From Hymenolepis diminuta (Eukaryota > Platyhelminthes > Cestoda > Cyclophyllidea > Hymenolepididae): DNA of 64,000 bases. The position numbers were made by a program, and so were the translations under genes. Where the stretch lies: the NCBI GenBank assembly GCA_900708905.1, contig CAADRB010000051.1, positions 186,058 through 250,057 of the forward strand, read 5' to 3'. The notes under the pieces were generated by a model. That model made no database searches and was not told where the DNA came from. It was given only the letters and a program-made list of their open reading frames with translations. Shown here piece by piece: positions 1 through 12,984 of the stretch; the first letter of the stretch is position 1; the number at the start of each line of letters is the position of its first letter.

Positions 1-709
1 AAACTTGTTGATCAGTTGATCCAGTGGAATGGCTGACCTTACTACTTGGGTCCATTCGAATCATTTCGCTTCCATGAGCACGTAGATGAGCCTTGCAAAT
101 GTATTATAAATTTTTCGTTGACTAATAATAGCTTCTATCGATATTGCTGATAGATCACTGCCAATTAAACATATGTTCCTCTTTGACGGTAAAATTTTAT
201 TCTTCCATATAATGTAATATTCAATATAGCAAAATTAAGAGGAATTTAACCAATAAAACTGCAGGAATTGAGTCAAGGTAGATTTCTAATACGTCTTACT
301 TTATTCACCGGAAATTTGATTCAGAAATATAGCCATTTATTTTTTTTGTGAATTTCAACAAAATTCGAATTTCACACACGTAAAAAATGTAGTCTTTGAG
401 GATGGGACCGGTAACAGCCCTTTTTCTCGTTCTATAATGTTCCCCACTCTCTCGTTCCCATTAATAACATTTATTCAGCCTACTTATTTCTATGCCAATT
501 CATTGTGGATCTCATACGTAGCTGCTTTCTCTTTTCACACCGACTGTCTCTAGTGCAATAAAATGCTTTATTTATTGAACGTTTGTATCTGTAAATCTAC
601 CCAGCCACTAGCAAAAAGATTGCTAGGATACCCGCTGTTCTTCCTTCGCCTTCACCTGTTCTTACAATTCTGTAAGAACTGTACATTTTTGTCTTACGGA
701 GGATAATAT
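1..709. other. Intergenic, no gene seen
   Basis: I see no coding sequence here. Bases 17-60 faintly resemble the body of the SINE described at 41012-41200 (a purine-rich stretch followed by 'ggaatggctgacc'), but the match is short and cut by the window edge, so I do not call it. Confidence 0.5.
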
Positions 710-1859
710 CAGGTTATAACAGAAGTTCTGTCCCATAAAATATTATTTCTTCTTTCAGATTGTGTGATAATTATCCTTACTAGTAACTATTTCTAGCCCT
801 AATGTGCACTCGAAATAAAGAGCCTATCAGGCATTTTTTTTCTCTTCGAATTTCATCAGGGAAATACGGCAAGCTAAGCAGCAAAAACACTCAAAGACAC
901 TTATGTTGTGAATGAAAAGACCTGCAGAAGGTGGTTTTCTGCAGCTATTTTCAAAAAGTTGCAAGTGCAAGTTACCATTGATGAAAATCCAACCTGTATC
1001 ACTAGAGAACTGAGCAAAACCTTTCACATAAGGCGCCATATGACCATATATATGGCTTGGCATGAAAAGACTTGGTTAGGAAAATCTCAAAGGCTTGGAA
1101 ATGAGTCCCACACGATTTGTCACAAATCAACATGCAACAGCATGTGACCTGTTGTGTTTCACTGCGTTCTCGTGAACTGAACTTCAAGCACCTTTTTAGA
1201 CCGAATCATAACTGACAGCGACGAGAGGTGGTGGATCCTTTACAACGATGGTAAGCTCAAAAGACAGTGGTTCAAAGCCAATTTCACAACCGAGATAATT
1301 CAGGACTGCATCCGGAGAAAATCCTTTTGTGTGTATGGCGGGATTTGAAGGGAATTCTTTATTTATGAACTAATGGGTGACACTCAAACAATGACATCTG
1401 AAGTTGACTGTCAGCAGCTACCTCGTTTAGAAGCAGTTAACGGCAGGAAAACGGTCTTCTTTGATCAATCGAAAAGGAGTGATTTTGCATCATGATAATG
1501 CCAGATCCCAATCTTCAAGAGCAACCAAAAATCTCGTTGAAGAATTTGGCTGAGAAGTCGTGCATCATCCACCATATTCTCCCGATCTTGTACCAACCGA
1601 TTTTCATCTTTTCGGAAGCTTACAGAATCATTTAATGGGACTTCAAAGGCCTAATTCAAGAGAAAAGGTGAAAATGAAGAAGCTAGTTTCTTTTTTGAGT
1701 CCGTGCTGGCTAATTTCTATTAAGAAGGAATGAGAAAGCTTACGACAAAATGGGAAGATAGAATTAATAAAAATGGTGACAATGCTGAACACTAAATAAA
1801 TGTATTTTTGACAGAATTTTCACTTTAATTCGAATTTAAAAAATGGACAGAACAACCTG
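710..1859 (+). mobile_element. Decayed mariner transposon (D34D type)
   Basis: A dead DNA transposon of the mariner family. The termini are inverted copies: 710-740 (CAGGTT, a 9-base interruption, then GTTCTGTCC) and the complement of 1841-1859 (CAGGTTGTTCTGTCCATTT). Between them, plus-strand reading in shifting frames gives mariner transposase landmarks in order: the helix-turn-helix start EKTCRRWF (about 914-940), ENPTCITREL (about 983-1015), D-E-R-W-WILYN around 1219-1245, GLHPEKIL near 1310, the second catalytic Asp in HHDNAR (about 1490) and the third in PYSPDLVPTDFHLF (about 1570-1612). Exactly 34 positions lie between the last two Asp residues, counting one stop, which is the mariner D34D spacing. 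Several frameshifts and stops make it non-functional. No clear TA duplication survives. Confidence 0.85.
908..1797 (+). pseudogene. Mariner transposase pseudogene
   Basis: Broken coding region of the mariner at 710-1859. The first open stretch (908-1147) carries the N-terminal DNA-binding part; the catalytic part continues in other frames to a stop near 1795, preceded by a C-terminal segment resembling the usual mariner end (a leucine-threonine-lysine-trytophan 'KLTTKWED' stretch near 1737-1760). An intact mariner transposase is about 345 residues, and the span fits that length with small indels. In-frame stops (for example between HHDNAR and PYSPD) and at least three frame changes show long inactivity. 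A functional host-derived copy is ruled out. Confidence 0.8.
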
Positions 1860-1869
1860 AAAGTTAGAC

Positions 1870-4800
1870 TACTTTTGCCCTTCACTTCATTAAAAAATGT
1901 GTTTATTTATATGTTCTCCTTTCAGATACTTCCAAATTGTTCGAACTATACAAAGAATCGAACTGTTTCAACAAATTAGGGATGTTCTAAGTAATGACTT
2001 AATTTAAACAGACATATGAAGAGCTAATATTTGTCATCTACTGATATTAAAATTAAGTGTGTGCATTAAGTTGGTATTTTCTTTAAGTTAATCATTCTGA
2101 CTTCATAATCTGACAACCATCTGTAATGGATCTGCCTTCCAACGATGCTTTATGAATGATTTACGTATTTTTACATAAACTGGTCAAAGTTAATTAGTTA
2201 GATATGTACAAATGGGTTGGAAGTTATCACGGCTTGCCAATCTGCAAGAATTCCTACCGCAAATACATGAATAAAAGACACCGATCCGAAAATATGGAGG
2301 AAGGCATTTAATTTATTTTACTTTTTCAGAATTGTCATCGCTGTTGTAGCGGATGCTACATCAATAAGCCTTTTTGCTGCAGCTAGGTAATCCTCCTAAG
2401 CAGTCCAGATAGTGTCTAGCAGCGTCCTCCATCATAAATTTGCTCTCGAAATTGGCTAGGCTGCTCCCAAAGTAGCGAGAACAAGAAAGATCTGGAGTGG
2501 AGAGGGTCTATTGCTCCGCATGCGATGAGATAGCGAGAATTTAATTTCATGTGTGTGAACAGAGCCCCGTAGGAGATGTTGTCCACGAGCCTGGTTCTTA
2601 TATACAAACAATGCTAAGGTGCAGGGATAGTGACTGCTGATTGTCTGGAGGCCTCTGCAGGCAAAAATCACACTATTTTCCAAGGAAATAAAAAAATTTA
2701 CATTTTTAAATATCCAATGGTATTTGAATTAGGAGGACAGCAGACAGATTTAATAGAGTTAGAAACAGGGCGGGGACCAATAAGAAGTCGGAATTATGGA
2801 AGCATTGAGTTGTCTTTTTCTCATATGGAGAATATATCATTATATTTTACGATCTACAAGCCGATATCACAGCAAGAAGAAGGAAAACACAATTTCTCGT
2901 TGGTATTGCAAAAACTTATTACAGTCGAACTCCAACTGCGTTCAGTATATAGTAATTCATAATAGTTCACATAAACAATTCAAAGGATAGCGTTGTTTTC
3001 AATAATAATGGGAAGAAAAAAAGAAATACCCATTTCTTCAGGGGAAAATATTTAGTAATCATTCCTAATTATATTTTCACCTCGACAATTATATAATGCT
3101 TTTATGCTCGACATTTAATATACAGAGTACATTGCACCATGGTCCTAGTACATCTCCCAAGATACATAGGCGAGATTGTGTCCATGATATTCAGAGTTTG
3201 CTGACTGTTATTTAATTCCATGTTTGACTCGATTCTTTACCTTGTTACAGGTAAGAGCAGATAGAAGAGACTGTCGGCGATTTCATTTCCAAGTCAATCT
3301 ATCACAGTATGGAAAAAATATTCAATACATTTTCATTTGGTATATTAAAATAACTGTTTGATTCAAATCAAGCGATATGTATTTCAACATTTTTTCTGCT
3401 GAAAATATCCTGGAAGATCATACTTGTCAGCATCTATTTATGAGGATAATTCTGATGAACCCTACCTGTTTAACCTTAGTTTCTGTTTAAGCTTACATAC
3501 TTCATACATCTGACTCACTATGTAATTACTTTCAACAGTGTGCCTTATAATATGTCCCCGATAATGGATGGATGGAAAGAGTTACGTGAGAGCAGACTAT
3601 TTTTCTGACACTTGTTGAAAGATAATTCATTACCATGGTTAGGTATCTTACTATTCAAATTCATCTATATAAGTTCCTTGTTATAAGTGGTAAGATAACG
3701 TCATAGTACTGTACTTCCATATAAATAAATCAATGCTCAGATCAATACAAAGACCGCTAAGAGTTGTCATGTAAAGTTAAGGTCAGAGATTTTGTAATGG
3801 AGTTCTAGGCGTTTAAGATACAACATTCCGATTGTAAAGGATTGTACTTTTGGAGCCAGATAAAATTATGTTAAATAGTACCTTCTAAAACTGATGATCC
3901 TCTTAAGGCTAACCGAGTACAATAGCCTTTCTCGAGTAGGGAGACCAAGAGTTATGTAGGACACAGTATATATTGTACAATCGGAAATGAAGGGGTGGAA
4001 AAAGGAATTGGGAGAGAAGGGGATAGCGTTGGCACTGGAAACAGACAAGCCAAATTGAAGTGAGATGAGGTGATTAACAGATTTCGTGCTCTGATCGTTG
4101 ATGAACAGCCAAAAATGAGAACAGAGGTCCAGGTCAGTAGGCGCACAATGCATGGGGAGAAAGAGCAGACTTATTGGTTCGAGTGTGCTGGTATTACATA
4201 TTTTTAAGCACGGATAAGGGAAAATCTAAGCTTTTCAAAGATCAGTTTTTATTATTTGAATTTCAGGTTTCTGATGCATTCAGGTCCGTGAAATCCGAAG
4301 TTTGTCAATCAGTTGATTTAATTGAACATCTGGTCGTACAACTTCGACTCACTGGGATCTTTTACAACCGTGAGCAGAAAAATAAGGTCAGCGAAGTCAA
4401 AGACTTCTAAAAATCTACTTAAAAAAGGAAAATTGAGAAACAGTGGCACAAACACTAAGTGATACCGGTAGGCTTATTTTAAATATTTCTTCTGATGCAC
4501 AATTATGAAGTCGGGAATTTAAGAGAGTTAACAACAAGTCACAAACCACAAAATAAGAGAAAAAATCTCTTAAAGTAAGATAAACTACAATTATTTTCAG
4601 TAAAATATTTACAAAATTTGTTTTTCATCAATTAGCCTGTAGACAATATGTCCTCTTAACAAAACTAGGAATCTCCAATGAATTACTGATGACTAGGAGG
4701 TCAAACCGCATTGGAGATAACAAAACAGGTGCGAGAGAGAACTCGCAGAGGAACGAATACTGAGACAGACAGGGAGAAGAAGAGAGTGTGAGAACAAAGC

Positions 4801-7060
4801 ACCTGGTCAGAGCATATAGAAATGGGGGTGTGAAAAGGACAGACAGATTAGCTGAGTCATGATAGGGCAGGTAGGAGTGAAAATCAGTAATCGACATGCA
4901 GGTGCACTTTGAGCACAGAGCGGAGAGGGTAACTGTATGCACTCGGTTCACGCAAGCATTCGAAGTAAAAATAATTCCATCTTAGACAATAGGAGATGAT
5001 TGGAGTTTCGATAATAATTTCTTTTAGCTGGATGTAGGGGGCCAGTGTTTCGCTTTATTTCAAATACAATCAAAACTATTGTTTCTCTCAAGTTTTATTC
5101 TTCATGAACAATTTAATTTGACAGTGCAATGGCTGTAGAGGGAATTAATTTTGTGAAACCATAGTAACGGACGAAAAATCTCATAGGCTTCTTTCTTTAT
5201 TCAATTATCATCTTTATTCAAATCATGGAAGTGTTCTGTAAAGAATAGGAAATATGAAGCCATGTAGTTCATTGTATCCTTGAGTGAACTCTAATGAGGT
5301 CTGCTATAAAGAATTATGTTAACGTTAATATTCTGCTAACATTTTGACTATTGTAAGAAAAAAATGTTATTGAAATGGTTGAACAACCGTCTAAACTAAT
5401 AAGCTGGTCAACTAAGCCAATAACACCGCAAATATGAATTCACTCTCCAACAAATCCTCAAGTTTGGCTATTTGAATATTATAACAAAAAGAAGCGAACT
5501 ATACTTGAAATGTAAAAAAAACTTACACCCTGAATCTGAGGATCAAATTTTGAAAAACCCTTTTGAAAACCTGATTTTATCCCCCTCACCATCTCCATCC
5601 CCTTCGTTTTACCCATGTTGGTTAGTGCTCCTATGCTCAGATGTTTTTCTACTATTAAAAATTGTAATTTCGCCCTAAATTCAAAGATTAACGTGTGATT
5701 AAGACGCAAGACAGCTGGAAGGTAAGTCAGTAAATAAAGCGAGACGGTCCTGATTGTCAGGCTTTTAGAATGAGTCAAGCTCAATGACTTAGATAGACGA
5801 CACGAATTTTTTTCAAGTGATGTTCGTCCGAATTCCAGCAGCTTTTTGGCAGACCAAAGGACAAATCACAATTTTATCTTCTTTGAGATAGTATTTCGAT
5901 TCGTTTTCGGAAAATTGACTCAATACAGATCGGTCTTTCAACATTTGGGATGTACGTGATATCTCACTGTATTTCATTCACTGACAGATGAATTCCATGA
6001 CTTATTGGAGCTAATTAAGTAAGAGGTTTGTTATTTTTTTTCGTATCCATTCTGTGGTATCGCGGCTCAGCTGATAGACTCCCTTAGAGGTACTGCTACT
6101 TGAGTGCGATTGATTTTTTCCCGTCTCCGAGACTATTTTCTTTGTCTATTTAAGCAGATACCATATAATTAAGTTAAAAGATGTTCTCTCCGGAAACTTC
6201 TGAGCCTTCGTGCGTTGTCGCCAATATGTTACATATCCGAAACCTTCCAAAATCATAAGTACAACGATCTCTGAAACCTAAATAATTAAAAGAGATTAAG
6301 GGGCTACACTTCTCCGGTGAAATGTGGCATGACCTCTTTTTTAACACACACCTGCCTTAAAATCAAAGCGATTTCCGAATTTTAATTAGTTAGGCATGGT
6401 TTTGAGATCACTCATGTCAAAACCAGTTAAAATATGGAGTGATTAAATTTTTATCGGTAGAATTTAAAGACCCATCTATCTCCAGGAATGTAGATGATGA
6501 CATGTTGTTAAATATATCTGTAACAAGCATCCACTCCAAAGCTCAAAGAAATGATTAAAAGATGATTGAAAAGTAACTCCCGTTCAGAGGAACGATATTC
6601 ATTAAATCAAATATGAATGAAACACTCATGACATTAAAATGTAACTGGAGCATTGATTTGCAGTTGTTAAGCCTCTCGGGAACACATTATGGGATCCTTG
6701 ATATTGAGTTTGCATAACATTTCTTGGGGATCTTTGCATTGATATAAGTATGTACTCTCACACTGATCCTTCATTTTCAGACAAGTGATTTCCAAATTTC
6801 AGATTGTGTCGATAACTTGACGCATTCTTGAACATTTAAACATCTGGAAGCCTTCCTCGATGACTTTTCAATCACTCTGTACGATGATATACGTTCCTCA
6901 AAATTGATCTGCTGACAAATTCTAAGGCCATAATTGGGAAAAGGTTAGTTAAAATTTGCATCGAAGGAACTAATTGGATATGGACACAGATATACTTAAT
7001 GCAAAGTTTATTAGAGGGAATTTTGAAATGTGGCAGTGAAATGTTTACGTAAAACATTCG
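1870..7060. other. Intergenic, 5.2 kb without a recognisable gene
   Basis: No open stretch here has the look of a real exon. Purine-rich patches on the plus strand around 3985-4165 and 4690-4930 read as long open frames on the other strand only because the base composition is skewed; they resemble other purine-rich patches near 14.85 kb, 16.3 kb and 17.5 kb and are probably old repeat debris. Confidence 0.5.
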
Positions 7061-7149
7061 GGAATGCTACATTTGGTTGGCCCTTAGATTTAAAAGCTAT
7101 TTATGTTATCTGTATTCTATGTTACTCTCAAAACACATTGTTCTATTTT

Positions 7150-8310
7150 ATTTCATAAGATACAAAAGCGAATATCCGGAATTGTTGAACAGGGATCCTG
7201 TTTCTCTTCAATGTAGTGTTTCAGCTAACATTGGATTAGGTGTGCGGAATTTTGTAAGGATTTGAAAGTTAGACTATTGAGTTATTCAGGACTCGAAAGG
7301 TCGTTGAGACTTCTTGAATATGCAGATAACCTATGCCTTATCAGCTCATATATTGTACAAGTTGAACAGCTCCTTCAAAGGCCTGAAACCAATCTTGACA
7401 AATATGCGATGGAAATAGAATATGATAAAACACTCTGGATATACTTCGGTACAGATCTGGATCAATGATCTCACTAAACAAATAATTGCAAGATCAATCA
7501 AGTGAGTAACTCCCCAGTGAATGGCAAAGGTCTAGTCGATGATGCGGTAAAATTAAATATCATTAAAGGCCAAGCGACAGCTAGTGAAGTCTAGACTTAT
7601 TCTAGGATCGAAAGTGTTATCGATTAAAACTCGGGCAAAGATACCGGGAAAATTTATCGAAACAGTCCTTCCGCATGGTTTTTCTGCAGTTTTCTAATGT
7701 AAGGTAAATGATAGTAGATAAAGAGCTCGAAGAATGATGTTAAGATTGTACAGCCGGAGACAAATGAGTATTAAAGTTCTTGCAGAAAAAATCACTCTGA
7801 GAAACTTTGCCAAACAGCTACATGGCTGGAGAATAAGTCCATAGGTCAGTCTTCATAGAGAACATAGCATTATTAACAAAAGTGTTATTGAACTCCCACT
7901 TACCCTAATTAGGTGCCTCTAATCCGCATGGACAAAGAGCTGGTTAAAACAACTGCAAGTAGATGCCGAACAGGTATTTGGCGAGAAAGAAGGCGAAAAT
8001 TAGATTATGAATCCTGCGAAGAATTCTGCTGCTCTAGTTATTGAATGTCACCCAAAACTGAAAAAATCACGTAAAATAGAAACTGTATATATAGATTCTC
8101 GGTGTCATCCACTTTTTGCAAATAAAAGTGAGGTGAGAAGATACTGGCGGATCTATCACCACAAACTCAGATGATCCACCACCAGGTAGACTTTTTGTCA
8201 AGTAAATCGTTGCTAAAAGAATTATGTGAAATAGGATGTCATCCAGAATACGAAAAGCAATATGGCGAAAGTAAAGAAGGGCTCTAACCTGAAGCAGCAG
8301 TTGACCTAAT
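7150..8310 (+). mobile_element. LINE (non-LTR retrotransposon) relic, reverse transcriptase region
   Basis: Plus-strand fragments of a non-LTR retrotransposon polymerase. The best piece (7262-7468) contains LLEYADNLCLIS, a decayed form of the reverse transcriptase active-site box YADD followed by hydrophobic residues, then an 'LLQRPET' helix and MEIEYDKT, which matches the usual G(M/L)xINxxKT motif after the active site. Further downstream, in other frames, 'RARRMMLRLYSRRQMS' (about 7715-7765) resembles the arginine-rich segment C-terminal to the reverse transcriptase in such elements. The second catalytic Asp is Asn, and many stops interrupt the frame. The clade (CR1-, RTE- or jockey-like) cannot be settled by eye. 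Confidence 0.6.
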
Positions 8311-8339
8311 AATTCTGAAGCCTAAACAAAGTAGGGTTC

Positions 8340-11300
8340 TCCAGATTCCCAGACTCCCACTTCTACCACCTAATCTACAATTCCTTTTAAACTGTGAACA
8401 TGTTCCACATTATAAACTTTCACCTCCTACGTGTTTAGGTGTTTTTCTTGTCATAGGAAGTTAAAAAATAATCTGTAAATGTAAAACTTCCTAGGAGCTG
8501 CCACAAATACATTATTATGATGGCATATATAATATATTAAATTGAAATGAAAATTGTATGCTTACAAGTTGATTTACTAATTCCAGTTCTTAACCATAAC
8601 GAATTCATCCACCTGGACCTGGTAGTCTGCCAGTTCGTGGATTGTCTGCCGATCTATAACAGACTATTAACTAATGTCAAATGTTTAATTGAATAGTTTT
8701 CCGTCTTCCCACCTTTTATTGGCGGATGGTTTTCTAGTAAGCGGAGATTGATTACTTATCCACCATCCAAGTCGCAACTTTCAATTAATATTTTCTACAA
8801 ACGCTTAAGGTTATAAAGTACTCTATTAATAATTCTGTCAATAGTGTTAAATGTGACGAAATTTCTGGAAATATGACGAGTATAAAACACTTCGGTATTT
8901 CCAACCATTTAAAAAAATGAGGTATTCTAAATGCATCCAATTCATTTCTATTGAATTCCATTAAAATAGGAGGCACTACAATATATATTGCAGCAGTAAA
9001 ATTGACTTTATGGTCAAGAGGTCATAAAGGGGCTCGGACATCAAGAATAAAATGTTAAACAAGAATAATAAAAAGTGAATTGGGAGCCACCGACGGAATA
9101 ATAGCTTACACAACATATAATCATATTTTCTGTTATTTATTAAGTTAGTATGCAATATACTAATCAAATAAATGAATTAATAGCTATAAGGATACAATGT
9201 GGGAACGGAGTGGGAGGATATAAGCTGCAAGAGTTTGAAGTTGGAGAAGTTTGCACTGAATTCAATGTCCATATTGCGGATAACAGTAGGATATGTGACG
9301 TTTTAACCATACCTATCTCGTGTAGAATTGGAAACATTTAAAAATTGGGCATCTAAAATACTTATTAATCGTTACGCCGGTGGAACAGTGGTTCCGTTGA
9401 TAGTGTAAAAGCATGGCTTTCTTTTCTGCGAACATTCACATACATTTGACGGTCTCATACTTCAATCTTTTCCCTTAAATTGTCTTAAGATTAAACTTTG
9501 GAGATGGGGATCGAAATTAATAGCTATTTTAGCCTTGAGAAATCGGTCGAAGCAAGGACGGCCTTCTCATTTTGATTGATTTGCTTTAGTTGCGACTTTA
9601 TGGAAGCTTTCTCGCTAGTACTTCTTGGTACTTGATGACTAAAAATGCTGGTATAAAGACGTTAGACCAAAGCATTCACTTGGGAATATTATATTAAATT
9701 TCTTTTCGTTAGTTGGAAATCATGCAACATTCTCTCGCTTCAAATCCCGCTCCTCCCTCTACCTCAATGTCCGGACGGCTTCAAAATGACTCATCAAAAA
9801 AATTGTCATTTCATTCGTTAATGAGTGGGATTTAGAACTCAGTAGTATTTTTTTACACATCTGTGATAGGGCTTTTAAATATTTTCAATCAAGATTAAAT
9901 GGGCTTCGATAACCGTGATTCACCATGGCGACTAGATGGAATATGGAGGGATTTATTCACTTATTGATCGGCGATTTTTCAGCAATTTAAAAAGTATAAT
10001 TTATTGCCTTCAATTAATTAGATATCATTTAAGGGGTTGAAAATAGGTCAAAGTGACAATTTTCATAAAAAAGAACACTGTCTGCCTTCTTAAAAAGGGA
10101 AGAACAAGTAGATATTCTTAAGTCAATCAATTCTCCAAACTGCATTAATCCAACCACCGTCTTTTTACCCATTTCATAGCAGAAATCGTAATTTTCTTCA
10201 ATTTTTCGTATCACCTTGAGTAAATACAGTTTACGGAACTCTGCATTAATCCGTAAGCTGATAAACTGCCTGGTAAGAAAATTCAGCCTTCTCAACCATT
10301 CGAGGAAATAACAAAATGAAGAGCTAAGACCGACACTTCTTCATTAAACAATAACAATGTTTGTTGTTCACTTTTTACCTAATGTACATATACAGTTAAT
10401 GGATGCAGGTTCTAATATTTCAAAGTTCAATTTCAGGTTATAAAATTTTTACTCTGATTAACTAGTCGGATTAATTATTTCAATGAATCTTCCAAACAGT
10501 AATAAAATTTTTATTTGACATTCGACTGCAATGTAGTACCTGACTCCGGGACACTTACTGCCTTGATTTTTAAACTACTTGAACCCCTGAATTATGTTGT
10601 GATTAGCCGAAGAATCTTGAACTAATAATTTGGGTGTTTATTTATTTTCATTTCAGGGCAAAAGAAAATTTCAATCGTTGGAAAACATTCAAACACATGG
10701 GATGGAAAGATAGTCCAGTTTTAATAGAAAGAGCAATATAACTGAGTCAGCAATCATACGAGCTCCGAGATCAGAAAGTCAATATTTAACTGCCTCTCCA
10801 CGCTTGATACGGCAGAACAAGACCGATAAGACAATGGACCAGTAGATGAATGATGGTTAACCTCACCATGCTGTGATTAGCTGGAATGATGTTATCGATA
10901 ATATGGGATTAATATGTCAATGCAGTAGCATTTTTTCGTTCCTCAATGGATATAAATAAAAGTGTCCTCAATGAGCTTCACAATTTCTATCACCCTCAAA
11001 GTCATTCATCAAATCTCATCTACGCTTTTGTATAGCTCTAGGGTCATTGAAAGTAAATCGCTGATTATACTAGCTTTCAGTGGTAGCCAATTCTTTCGAT
11101 ATTAGTAATACATACAAATCTCAAAAAGATGTGTGAAAGTAGTCTTTATGGTTCTAAAAGCCTTGTTGTTCTATTTTATTTTGGATTTAATCAGTTATAT
11201 TCGGCTTGTATCTGCGGGCACTTCTAGTGTGAGTCAATACACAAAGATTTGTCCCGGTGTTCTCGATTGCTTTCATCATCAAAGCCTTACCTATGTGTAG

Positions 11301-11430
11301 CCAAAACAAACTGACATAACAAAATAGTTGACATGGTGATTTATCTTTATCCAAGACTTAAAAAACAAGTATGCTACCCGCCAGTTAAAAGAACGAGCAT
11401 ACTGAAAATTGCATATACCAGTGAAAAAAG
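8340..11430. other. Intergenic, no gene seen
   Basis: AT-rich sequence without recognisable coding regions. A good-looking splice acceptor precedes a 28-codon open stretch near 10658-10741, but it has no donor or homology that I recognise, so it is not called. Confidence 0.45.
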
Positions 11431-11439
11431 TTATACAGA

Positions 11440-12301
11440 AAACGAATTCAGCAAACTCAGTTTGTTGATATCTTGAAAAGTTATGGGCAACGAGCAATCG
11501 CTAATTCAGAGCGATTGTAAAGCAACCTCCTTGAATTTTTCATATTCGTACCTAGTCACCACCAAAATCGAGAATTTTCTCTAAGTACTGGATTGAGTCA
11601 CGAATGCGTTGATACGGACCAATAACTGAACAAGTTGCTGTTATATTGACCGCAAATGATCCCCTCCGGAGTTCGGCGAATTCGTTATTTTTTCGAACCA
11701 TTCCATCCTATCTCGATCAGTATCTATGATCTTGAATGTCAATTCAGCTCTTACAGCAAGAGTTCCCTGAAGGGTGGCTGAAAACGTCAGAATGTTTCAT
11801 GCTGAATTTCGAATCAAATGAGTGAGCCGCCATTCTTGTCAATCCTCTTAATACATGCGGGTCTGTGATTCCCAACGTGTCTTTCAGAAATTCATCCAAT
11901 TCGCGTTTGGTCATATGACGAACACGATGTTCAGTGATGGTATAATACATCTGTAAAAGTACTGTCACTTCCTTACTACTGAAATGATTCTTGGGAAGTC
12001 TTCTTAGTTGAGGAACCAGAGAAGCTATTACTCGTCGAACACTCATTGGGAATTTATGGTCGATCTTGGTCGACTTGGGGACATATGAGCTAACTTCTTT
12101 ATCCACAGTTTGTATCAAATTTTTAACTCTCAAATTGCGACGAATGCGGAAGTACTCCTCGTTGGGGAGGGAGTAAACCGAAGGTGCCACATAACGAATA
12201 CTCTTGTCCTTCGTGCAGACAGAAATCATTTCGCCTTTTCTCATTTGAGGATCATTTGCATCCTTCTGCCTAAGAGCGAATTTCCTCCCTCCGTCATTCA
12301 T
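11440..12301 (-). pseudogene. Calaxin-like EF-hand pseudogene, 5' half identical to the intact copy
   Basis: A broken copy of the gene at 26989-27879. From the ATG (12301-12299) the first 160 or so residues are the same as in the intact gene. Then the similarity drops: a deletion of about 25-30 bases near 11793 shifts the frame, and translation ends at a stop at 11744 after an unrelated tail, giving 185 residues. The rest of the gene is still visible to about 11440 in other frames: a segment aligned to the EF-hand reads D-T-D-R-D-R, with the Gly at loop position 6 changed to Arg, followed by IRDSIQYLEKILDFGGD and a stop. It keeps the same strand as the intact gene and lies 15.6 kb to its left, with the ZYG11-like gene between them. 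The first half has no damage because it is part of the recent identity tract. Confidence 0.8.
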
Positions 12302-12902
12302 AGTCGTGACGATGCGTTTAATTACTTGATGTCACCTGTGCATCGATCTGAAACACGCGTGAATACGAAGATGTGAAACTTCATGTTACGAGAGATTTAA
12401 ATAAATTATTGATAGAATTTCGACAATGTTCCTCTTCGTCAATTGTCTAAATTGGCTCTTGCTTTACAACTAGTTCAATGATGTATTCATGATATATTCA
12501 GAGACCACTTCTAATATATTCTTATTCCTGTCTCAATCTGACCACGAGGACATGTTTCAAGACTGGGTTAAATAGGGGCTAGACAATCGTTATCTTCTTA
12601 ATTGTTAATGAGTATTTGTTATACTAGTCAGGTAAAAATAGCCTAAACTGAAGGCTTCAAATAGGAGAAGAGGGACAGAGAAATGTAGTCATGACAAGTA
12701 GGTATTGTTTGTAGAAGCTTGTTCAGTTCACGGATCTAATTATATCTTAATAAAGATGCTCTCAAGCATCTTTGCGAGTGATTTGCGAGTGAAGTTTTGG
12801 AGATGAGATCCCAATACTTGTCATCTCCCCCCCTCCCCCCCACCCTCCCCCACACTCATCGTGTCAGTTTTTTTCCAATTGGAAAGCGGATTATTTGAAA
12901 GT
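11821..12902. repeat. Near-identical duplicated tract, copy 1 (with 27399-28477)
   Basis: About 1.08 kb that matches 27399-28477 base for base except for about one substitution in the C-rich run and small length changes in homopolymers at the right end. It holds the first half of the calaxin-like coding sequence and about 600 bases upstream of the ATG. The match stops abruptly on both sides: to the left the copies are still homologous but visibly diverged, to the right they become unrelated within a few bases after GGAAAGCGGATTATT. Confidence 0.92.
12827..12851 (-). other. C-rich run, potential G-quadruplex on the minus strand
   Basis: Four cytosine runs (7, 6-8, 3 and 5 bases) separated by single bases give four G-runs on the minus strand. 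It lies about 50 bases inside the right edge of the duplicated tract and is present at the matching place in copy 2 (about 28405-28428). Such runs can stall replication; any link with the duplication is a guess. Confidence 0.5.
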
Positions 12903-12984
12903 GAGATCTTTCTTTTACTATGGAGTTGCTCTTATCCGGAAAATTTTAATGTTTATGTCTTCTCTGAAATGGAAAAGAGAATTT

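Noticed and set aside
4628..4951. 107-codon minus-strand open frame
   Set aside because: It is the complement of a purine-rich patch, rich in Ser, Leu and Pro because of composition; no motif or splice context.
6055..6125. tRNA-like or SINE-like head (GGCTCAGCTGATAG and GTGCGATTGA)
   Set aside because: The boxes are weak and the arms do not fold into a cloverleaf by eye; no second copy was found.
10658..10741. Possible exon after a strong acceptor (TTTTCATTTCAG)
   Set aside because: Only 28 codons, with no in-phase donor or partner exons found.
12110..12376. Identical plus-strand 88-codon open frames at 12110-12376 and 27688-27954
   Set aside because: They are antisense to the calaxin-like coding region and are identical only because the tract is duplicated.
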